A DNA stretch of 64,000 bases, taken from NCBI GenBank assembly GCA_014529385.2, contig CM043953.1, positions 79,782,338 to 79,846,337 on the forward strand, read 5' to 3'. Below the pieces are notes generated by a model, which made no database searches, was not told the DNA's origin, and saw only the letters and a program-made list of their open reading frames with translations. The DNA comes from Adiantum capillus-veneris (Eukaryota; Streptophyta; Polypodiopsida; Polypodiales; Pteridaceae). A program made the translations under genes and the position numbers. Below are positions 56,765 to 64,000 of the stretch, in pieces. Within the stretch, counting starts at the first letter, position 1, and every line of letters begins with the position of its first letter.

Positions 56765-57630
56765 TTTAGTCCTCTCGACAATTAGCCATGCAGGGAAATA
56801 TAGCATGCTGGTATGGGGAGATGACATCATGGTTTCAAGCACATGGGTTCAACATAGAGAGGTTGCCACCCTTCGAGTACTCACTAGATGCACCATCTCT
56901 CACTCTTATACAGTTCGAGATCACCACGGTCATCCGCCATGACTTGACTCAACTAGACACCAGGAGGACATGGATACAGCCAGGAGGCCGCTTCCATTGC
57001 TTGTTTAGAGAGGGTTTTGGACCACTCTGCAGAATCCTGGGGTACAAGGATCAGAGATGCCTGGGCTTGTTCCTGCTCGAGCTACGCAAACACAAAGATA
57101 GCCTGATGAGAGGAGAGGCTAGCTAGTCTTAGAGACGGATCACAGATTTCTTTAGAGCAGACACTAGACAGCCGGAGGAGTTACTCCCACAGTAGAGGTC
57201 ACATTCGCCTCGCACCGGACGCACACTAATTGACCGAGCGATTGAGCTGGGGGGATCCCGACGCCCACGATTGCGAAGGACTACACAGCATCAACAGAGG
57301 CTACATCAGAAGATTCGGATCACTTTGGCCAGACATTCATGACGCACGGTCAGACTACTGACCATGGAGGAGATTGATGAGACCCGCCAACAACCGATAC
57401 TGGATCTCCTGTGATTTAGCTATTTAGCTATGCCACCTAGCTGCGTACTTTGCTTAGTTCACATCGAGCAGCTTAGAATACCATAGTACTTTTGTTTTGT
57501 TATGTTGTTAGTTAGTTTATTTTGTCACTTTGACTTTGTATCAAAAACACCACATTGTAACTTTCTGGTCTCATAGGTCACTTTGGCCTTTTGAAGACGT
57601 TAATATAACATTTCTCCCCCCCCCCCCCCC

Positions 57631-57674
<44 letters not shown>
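56761..57674 (+). mobile_element. LINE-B copy 9, internal deletion, (TC)n tail
   Basis: It starts directly after (TC)n in ORF2 (QLAMQGNIACWYGEMTSWFQ) and lacks the zinc-motif part between 56980 and 56983. It ends with the TTTAGCTATG 3' UTR, hairpin 57568-57598, a C run at 57616-57631 and (TC)n at 57633-57674. Confidence 0.9.
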
Positions 57675-57678
<4 letters not shown>

Positions 57679-58013
57679 AAAGTCTAGTTCGCAGACGATC
57701 TTACCCCCGGCCAACTCAAGCAGAAGAAGGCAGAACTACAAAAGGTACGAGCAGCACGTACGGCAGGAAAATGGGCAGTCTATTGAGGAGGAAAAGCCAT
57801 GATTCAAGAGTTCCGAACTCCTAAAATGGTTCCCCTCTCCCCTACCACCCCTTAGGTTTTAAGTTTTGTTCATCCCATTTTATCTTTTGTTTACCCCTCA
57901 CTGGACCCTCAGTCCTTAACTGAGATGTATCTGCCCTTCACTTAGAAGGAATCTTTGTAATGCGTTTTTTTTTCGGTCCCATAGGTCATATCTGACCTCC
58001 GTGGATGATAATT

Positions 58014-58090
<77 letters not shown>
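57675..58090 (+). mobile_element. ORF1-only (HAL1-like) LINE relative, (TC)n tail
   Basis: It starts after (TC)n with codons matching the last 45 residues of LINE-B ORF1: FADDLTPGQLKQKKAELQKV and RAARTAGKWAVY against ORF1 residues about 340-385 of the copy at 60280. It runs directly into its own 3' UTR, a hairpin at 57979-58004 with full inner pairing (AGGTCA/TGACCT), GATAATTCAA and (TC)38. No ORF2 lies between ORF1 and the 3' end. It resembles the ORF1-only half-LINEs known in mammals. Confidence 0.6.
57979..58004 (+). other. 3' hairpin of the ORF1-only element
   Basis: CCAT pairs with GTGG and AGGTCA with TGACCT around a TATC loop. Relative to LINE-B the second strand has A where G-U pairing was used, restoring a Watson-Crick pair. 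Confidence 0.65.
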
Positions 58091-58095
<5 letters not shown>

Positions 58096-60160
58096 CTGTG
58101 ACTCCATTATTGAGGAGGGTAGACACCGTGGTAGGAGGATATATTGTAGCTTTGTGGATTTCCGCAAAGCTTTTGATACAGTGCCACGAGCCAGACTCAT
58201 ACGCAGATTGTAATATATGGGGGTGCCCAAAGAGCTGATCTAGGGGATCTTAGCTTTACACAAGACAGTGGTAGGACAGGTACGCACTACTTAGGGCATG
58301 TCCAACATGGTTCACTACACCATTGGGGTGAAGCAAGGTTGTCCCCTATCTCCGACTCTCTTTGGGATATATGTAGATGAGTTTTCAGATTATGTACATA
58401 CAGAGGGTGATAGAGGTGCTCAGCTTGCAGGGACATGGATTCCGTTGCTATTATATGCTGATGATATTGTACTGACCTCCGATTCTCCAGAGGGGATGCA
58501 GCGTCATTTGGATGCATTGAATGTATTTGCACGGGACAGTGGATTGTCTGTGAACCTTGGTAAGACCAAGGTAATGGTGTTTAACAGCACGGCATAGTGG
58601 GTAAGGAGGTTCGCCCCCACTTTTACGTATGGTCGAGAGACTGTGGAGTATGCAGATACATACACTTATCTTGGGACAGTTTTCAGTGGTCCAGTATTTT
58701 TCCTGAGGCGTGCACCAGATATGCGATTGACTAGAGCCTATGCAGCACTGGGGAGACTTGAGAGGATATGTTTGCAGGTTCAATTCCAAGAACCTCAGAC
58801 AAAGCTTTGGCTCTTTGACACTTTGGTCACTTCGGCCATGCTGTACGGAGTGGAGATATGGGGATGGAGATGTATGGAGAAGCCCTTGGTGTCTATGATT
58901 TCTCGGATGATTAGAGCCAAGGCCTCAGTACCACATGACATTGTTAGGGTGGAGCTCATTGCTCCTCCATTGGTAGTGGAGGTACTCACTCGATCAGTTT
59001 CATTTATGCATAGCAATTGGGCTCTCCCTAGAGACAAATATGCTCGATTAGCACTAGAGTCTTCGTGACAGCTTGCATTGCAGGGAGATAGATCATGTTG
59101 GTATGCAGAGATGGAATCTTGGTTTCAGTTACATGGCTTTAGTATGGACCGGCTACCCCCATATCAGTACTCTTTGGATGCAGCCTCAATCTCCCTCACT
59201 AGGGCGGAGATTACCACGCTCATCAGACAGGACTTGATTCAACTGGATATGAAGAGGACATGGATACAACCTACACGTGAGCTAGGTACAAAGATGACTT
59301 TCTATAGAGAGCATCTTCTCCAACTCACGGAGGATGGTTTTGTGATCAGACCAAGATACATGGATACTCATCTATCCCACGGGATATGATGTGCTATTGG
59401 GAAGATATGCACATCCTCACATAAGCTAGAAATCGAGACAGACAGATTTGGAGGAGTACCCGCTGAGTCCAGGATTTGTCAGGTGTGCCAAATAGAGCCA
59501 GAGACAGAGCTACATTACATATGTCACTGCCCAGTATACTATGAGATACGAGGCTTCTTTCACTGTCTATCCAAAGAGGGTTTTGGGCCACTTTCTAGAG
59601 TCATGAGATACCACGATCAGAGATGCCTCGGATTATACTTACTGGATATTCGCAAACACAGAGAAGACCTCTTGAAGAGGGGCACAATGAGAGAGATCCG
59701 GCGACAGCAGAAGATTACAGATTTCTTTCAGTCACAGACAGAGGAGTTTGAGCAGCCCCCACGGCATGACAACACCAGAGGCACCTGAGGCATATTGCTT
59801 GATCGGGCGATAGGGTTGGGGCGGTCCCCTTGCCCACGGATGAGGAGGCCCTCTCGATATCGACGCAGATTGCAAAAGAGGATCCATACCATACTGGCGC
59901 GACATAGGAGCCGTCCCGAATACTGATCTATATGTATATGATGCCTCCACTGTGAAAGAGCTCCATTGTATCAGCTCACCCTTTGTATTTCCTATTCCCT
60001 TTGTATCAGCTTTCACCCCACCCCTACCCACCATTTTCTTTTCAGTTCTTTGTACTTTTTGTACTCAGACCTGGCTTTAGATTCACCACATGTAACCTTT
60101 TGGTCTCATAGGTCATTTTGGCCTTTTGAAGACGTTAATATTACATTTCATTTCGTGCCA
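58091..60160 (+). mobile_element. LINE-B copy 11, 5'-truncated in RT
   Basis: It starts after (TC)n with SIIEEGRHRGRRIYCSFVDF and runs through ORF2 to 59790, then a 3' UTR with CACCCCACCCC, hairpin 60103-60133 and GTTAATATTACATTTCATTTC to 60160. It ends without (TC)n, and a full 5' end of the next copy follows at once. Confidence 0.9.
58110..59790 (+). pseudogene. LINE-B ORF2 (copy 11)
   Basis: The RT blocks are CSFVDFRKAFDTVPRARLIR, GVKQGCPLSPTLFGIYVDEF, LLYADDIVLTSDSPEGMQRH and LSVNLGKTKVMVFNSTA. The C-terminal zinc motif is CQVCQIEPETELHYICHCPV. Stops at 58594 (TAG), 59066 (TGA) and 59388 (TGA) stand where sister copies have CAG, CGA and CGA. Confidence 0.88.
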
Positions 60161-60279
60161 GGGCTAGGGCGAGGAATCAGCCAGGACGAGGGCGAGTACC
60201 TGGTGACTAGGGCGAGGCCAACCAGGGCGTCCGCTGGAGAGGGCCTTGACTTAGTGCTCGCTTTGTTCTTCTTTCTTAG

Positions 60280-61437
60280 ATGGACCAACTAGTCGAGGAT
60301 GGTGATGCAAGTGGCTTCACCACCCCACAAAAAATGAAAGTGACTTTCAAGCGGAGGAACAGAGATAGTATATTCTCGCCAAGCTCACTGCGAGCAGGGA
60401 AAACCGTCAAAACCGTCAGAGTCCAAGATGATTTAATGGAAAGGGTTCAAGTGATGATTAAATCTGAGCTCAGCTTTATGAGAGATGACATCGGGAAAGA
60501 GATATACGCAAACGCAGATAGTTATAAGAATTCTATGTATGCAGATATGAGGAAAGAATTAGATAAAGCGATGCTTGGTAGGCATGATGAGATGTATCTA
60601 TCTGTGAAAGGGGAGATGCAAGCTCTAATGCGTGCAAAAGTGAATGTAATGGAATGTATTATGCAGAAAAAGTTGGATGAGGCAATTACAAGCTTTGAAT
60701 CTTGGAAAACCAATGTGGAAAAATGCATGAAGGAAAAAGATGTAGTGATTGCAGAGCTTAAAGGGGAACTTGCAGCTTGCAAAATTATGCCCAAAACGGA
60801 AGGGGAAAATCAGCCCTCGATGTTAAAGGAGCTCGAAGATATTAAGGAGCAAGTGAAAACTCTGCGCGAAGGAGAAGAACAAAACTCGAAAGAGGCTTCC
60901 TCATGGGCGGAGCGCCTTGTTAAAACACAGGATAAAGTTGACGAAGCAGAAAAATGGATCGAAGGTGCAAAGAAAGGGAAGGCCCGGATGCCAGAAGCCA
61001 CACAGACTTCTACCATCATCAATATGACCATTGAGGAGGAACAGAAGAGGACTAGAGCCCTCCATGTGCGTATTACTGGTATCAAAGACACCGAAAATGT
61101 AGAAGACGAAGTGAAGGAACTCTTGCAGCGCACGGGCATCCCGGAACCTATGCACACAAGTGCTTGGAGAGTAGGAAAGAAGGGAGTGGATGAGAAAGGA
61201 AACGTCAAAGAGAAAGCACTTATTTTGCGTTTCCCGACTTTGGAAACAAGGAAGGAATTCCTGAAGAAGAGACCAGCACTTAAGAAAACTGGAATATTTA
61301 TGGGGGATGACCTTACTTTAGCACAAATAGCACATATGCAAGAGTTGATGCCAGAGATCAAGGCAGCAAGGGAGAAGGGAAAAATTGCCTTTTATAGAGG
61401 AGGGAAAGTAGTGGTTTTGGAAAAACGCACAACATGA
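60280..61437 (+). CDS. ORF1 protein of LINE-B (coiled coil plus RRM-like), intact
   Basis: 385 codons from ATG 60280 to TGA 61437. Residues 1-60 are basic. About 60-235 are Lys/Glu-rich with heptads, an elongated coiled coil. About 258-385 are a compact domain starting EEQKRTRALHVRITGIKDTE, with ALILRFPTLETRKEFLKKRP and FMGDDLTLAQIAHMQELMPE. The layout coiled coil, RRM-like, C-terminal domain matches L1 ORF1p-type chaperones, which trimerise and coat LINE RNA; no zinc knuckle is present, unlike L1-A. The stop codon overlaps an ATG, but ORF2 more likely starts at 61468, 30 bp later. Confidence 0.85.
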   Translation: MDQLVEDGDASGFTTPQKMKVTFKRRNRDSIFSPSSLRAGKTVKTVRVQDDLMERVQVMIKSELSFMRDDIGKEIYANADSYKNSMYADMRKELDKAMLGRHDEMYLSVKGEMQALMRAKVNVMECIMQKKLDEAITSFESWKTNVEKCMKEKDVVIAELKGELAACKIMPKTEGENQPSMLKELEDIKEQVKTLREGEEQNSKEASSWAERLVKTQDKVDEAEKWIEGAKKGKARMPEATQTSTIINMTIEEEQKRTRALHVRITGIKDTENVEDEVKELLQRTGIPEPMHTSAWRVGKKGVDEKGNVKEKALILRFPTLETRKEFLKKRPALKKTGIFMGDDLTLAQIAHMQELMPEIKAAREKGKIAFYRGGKVVVLEKRTT

Positions 61438-61467
61438 CGGTGCGAGACCTATGGGACCACACTCCGG

Positions 61468-62376
61468 ATGGCGGCATGGAATTGTAATGGATCATATAGG
61501 CTGGATGTGGGTGCCTTTGAAGATAGCTTCAGAGATAGAGACATTGTCTTTTACTCAGAGACACATCAAAAATCTGGACAGTTGATGCCAAGTGTGACTG
61601 GTTATTTATGGGAGACAGCTTGTCGGCCAGACACTAGATCCCAGCATGGAAGTCGAGGTTCAGGAGGGGTAGCAGTCTTATTCAAGGAAGAGTTGCAGCC
61701 GCTATTACAGATTGTCCGGAGAGATGACCAGGCGAGATACATGTGGGCGAGGCTGAGAGCTGAGACAGGCAGATTCTTATACATTGCTATATGTTACTTT
61801 CCCCCTAGCACATCAGTCTATACCTCACCTAGAGGGCAATCCCCTTTCTCTATACTTGATGATGACATATGGGAGTTCTCTAGAGATGGAGATATCATTC
61901 TCTTGGGAGACTTTAATGCCAGGACGGCCAACTCCCAAACGGTATTTTATGATACCTCGGAGGAGATGCTTAGAGAGATGGATATATCGGAAATGGGACT
62001 TGACAGACACTCACAGGATAAAGAGCACACAGAGTATGGGAGATATCTCATGGAGATGACAACTACGCATGGTCTGGCCATACTTAATGGTCTAGAGATT
62101 TTTCCTTCGTCTGGGGGATTCACATGCTTTCCACATAGACATGGGGCCAGTACAGTGGACTATGTCATGACTTCACCGAGCTTCATCTCTCATATTCAAG
62201 ATCTCAGTGTGGGCCCTAGGCCTGTTGGAGTAGCAGTGGACCATGCTCTCCTGACTTCTTCAGTCTCTTTCCAGTATAGTGTCTCTCAGACACCACGGAG
62301 GAGTGCACACACATGGTATACTTTTACACCAGAGATGGATTCAGTTTGTGGAAGAGATTTACAGACGGACAGTTGA
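61468..62376 (+). pseudogene. Endonuclease domain of LINE-B ORF2 (copy 12)
   Basis: 302 codons from MAAWNCNGSYRLD. AP-endonuclease motifs are the WNCNG start, FYSETHQKSG (catalytic Glu), ILLGDFNARTA, STVDYVMTSPSF and VAVDHALLTSS (catalytic His). The open frame ends at 62376. The next part (62279-62497) is in another frame, so one shift near 62335 breaks ORF2. In the live protein this domain nicks the target. With the (TC)n insertion pattern, it is the likely determinant of site choice. Confidence 0.88.
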
Positions 62377-62399
62377 GCCTGTATATACAGTGGAGGAGA

Positions 62400-63349
62400 T
62401 CACCACTTTATTGACGGAGATCTTGCATGGGGCAGCAGCAGAGGCATACCCACACACTCAACTAGATCAGAGAAGACGTTCTGGGAACATGCCTTAGAAT
62501 AGTTGGTATGATGAGGAGTGCAGAGAGATGAGAGTTCAGATTCAGAGCGAGCTTATGCTTGGAGTCATTACATATAGACAGTCTCGGATTGCCCTTCGGC
62601 GTTTAGTGCGACGGAAGAAGCGGGCCTTTTTAGCCCAGATGGAACGTGATTTGTATCAACTCTTTTTGAGCCGAGATTCAGGTGAGGCTTGGTGTCTCTT
62701 CCATGAGCACTCACCTCCTCCAGTGATAGCCTCTCCCGAGATTTGGGGTCAATATGCAGCATCATTATATACAGTACCTGGGCAACCACCATTACCAGAC
62801 CCTCTAGAGCCATGTCCAGCCACTAGTACCTTCTTTACCACTGAGATGGTGAAGAACGCCATTAATAGGATGAGGACTAGGAGAGCATATGATCATGATG
62901 GTTTGGTGGTAGAGCACTTGATACATGCTAGAGATTTACTGTCAGAGGTTCTTGCGCGGTTGTTTAACCGTGTCATGTGTGAGGGACTACCCGAGTCCTG
63001 GAGATTATCTACTATTGTACCTCTATTCAAGGCAGGGGACCCCACGGTGCTAGGGAACTCCCGTACTATTATGATAGGGCACACATTGGCACGGTTGTAT
63101 GCATCCATTCTTGAACATCAATTGAGTAAATGGGCAGAAAATGAGGGCATACGAGCAACAGGACAGGCTGGATTTAGGAGGGGTTTCTCCACTTTGGACC
63201 ATATTCTTACACTCAGAGCCATTATTGAGGAGGGTCGGGCACATGGGAGACGGATGTATTGTTGCTTTGTGGACTTCCGCAAGGCATTTGACACAGTGCC
63301 GAGGGCCAGATTGATGCACAGGCTACTGAAGTTGGGAGTACCCACATAG
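62400..63349 (+). pseudogene. RT N-terminal part of LINE-B ORF2 (copy 12)
   Basis: After a TAG at 62495 (sister has CAG, giving PQNSWYDEECR), the frame 62528-63349 reads LRRLVRRKKRAFLAQMERDL, RRAYDHDGLVVEHLIHARDL, PESWRLSTIVPLFKAGDPTV and CFVDFRKAFDTVPRARLM. A TAG at 63347 follows. It closely resembles copy 2 (19620-20168). Confidence 0.9.
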
Positions 63350-63456
63350 ATCATATGGGGGATCATGGCTTTATATGGCTCAGTGACTGGCCAGGTACGC
63401 ACTCTTGAGGGGATTTCTGACATTGTTCATTCCACTATTGGAGTGAAACAGGGGTT

Positions 63457-64000
63457 TTGGCCCTAAACGGACCCTAATACCCCCAGGAGGGCCAGTATTG
63501 TAGATTATGTTCTGACACATCCGAGCTTTATCTCTCACATTCAGGATTTTACAATGGGGGCCAATCCTGTTGGGATAGCAGTAGATCATGCACTTTTGAC
63601 ATTATCAGTCTCCTTTGAGTATAATACATCTCAGGCCTCACGGGGTGGTAGACATCCACGCTATACTTTTACACCAGAGACTGACTCAATCTATGCAGAG
63701 GAGATACGTAGACTTTTATGCACATCAGAGCCAGTATACACAGTGGAGGAGATCACGTCTATGTTGACAGTGACATTACATGGGGCAGTGACAGAGGCAT
63801 ACCCACACACTCAGCCTGGTCAGAGACGTCGTTCTGGGCACATGCCTCAGAACAGTTGGTATGATGAAGAATGTCGATCGAGGAGACCTCAGATCTAGCG
63901 AGAGCTTACATTGGAAGTGATCACCTATAGACAATCTCGTATTGCTACACGACGACTAGTACGACGGAAGAGGCGAGCTTTCTTGGTCCAGATGGACCAA
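63457..64000 (+). mobile_element. LINE-B copy 13 (endonuclease end to RT linker), continues beyond window
   Basis: From about 63480 the reading is the end of the endonuclease (ASIVDYVLTHPSFISHIQDF, NPVGIAVDHALLTLSVSF) and the linker (EEITSMLTVTLHGAVTEAYP, QNSWYDEECRSRRPQ). The block at 63554-63898 is open. It joins copy 12 abruptly at 63456, where GTTTTGGCCC replaces the expected GTCCTTTGTCC. Confidence 0.85.

Larger units (their letters stand above)
60161..63456 (+). mobile_element. LINE-B copy 12 with full 5' end
   Basis: 5' UTR of about 120 bp with repeated CTAGGGCGAGG words, ORF1 60280-61437 (intact), endonuclease 61468-62376 and RT to 63456, where it breaks in the QGCPLSP block and joins another copy. 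The only copy here with the 5' end, it defines the family's complete coding layout. Confidence 0.9.

Noticed and set aside
57999-58213. Ser/Leu repeat proteins (SLSLSL) as genes
   Set aside because: They are translations of (TC)n microsatellites fused by chance to LINE codons; the same occurs at 17733, 22240 and 57600.
1-64000. tRNA, rRNA or primer-binding-site tRNA matches
   Set aside because: I found no cloverleaf-like or rRNA-like sequence, and no clear 12-nt or longer primer-binding site next to an LTR end; a weak ATCAGAGGC near 24864 is too short.

Overview
This window looks like a repeat-dominated stretch of a plant nuclear genome, possibly a large-genome lineage such as a fern, lycophyte or gymnosperm; I cannot fix the species. 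The evidence is a plant-style VPS13-family gene with GT-AG introns, Ty3/gypsy elements of plant type (DGG protease, chromodomain-like integrase tail), plant L1-type LINEs with CCHC ORF1 and zf-RVT C-terminus, and stop codons that mostly look like CAG-to-TAG or CGA-to-TGA changes, as expected from decay of methylated CHG and CG sites. There are no rRNA, tRNA, CRISPR or bacterial-type genes.

Host gene: five consecutive exons of a VPS13/SHRUBBY-like lipid-transfer protein lie on the minus strand at 27914-30097. They have matching phases and an open frame of 380 codons. The rest of the gene is not recognisable here, so the surrounding transposons may sit in its introns.

Layout: 1-3500 is a broken minus-strand Ty3/gypsy element (G1a). 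3501-5750 is unidentified. 5751-8340 is an internally deleted minus-strand L1-type LINE (L1-A copy a). 8390-17080 is a second copy of the same gypsy family (G1b, plus strand), whose integrase region is split by a 3.73-kb tandem array of a 485/489-bp monomer (12137-15866). 17781-24422 is a head-to-tail chain of LINE-B copies. 24750-27700 is a gag-like non-autonomous LTR element. 27914-30097 holds the VPS13 exons. 30530-31990 is the 3' end of a third LINE family (LINE-C). 32165-39050 is a full-length L1-A with a 14-bp target-site duplication. 39395-40850 is an LTR of family G2. 41526-48198 is another nearly full-length L1-A (minus strand), inserted into a LINE-B copy. 48636-52175 is more LINE-B. 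52176-56620 is a minus-strand chromovirus-like gypsy (G2). 56640-64000 is more LINE-B, including a full 5' end with an intact 385-aa ORF1.

Most unusual signals: (1) LINE-B copies are all in one orientation, nearly all end in (TC)n, and most 5'-truncated copies begin exactly where the previous copy's (TC)n ends, as expected of a LINE that targets TC microsatellites, including its own tails. (2) Their 3' ends share a 31-nt hairpin with paired substitutions in diverged relatives, a candidate RT-recognition element. (3) One member encodes only the ORF1 C-terminus plus a hairpin/(TC)n tail, a HAL1-like ORF1-only element. (4) The 485-bp array has a three-monomer higher-order period of 1459 bp.
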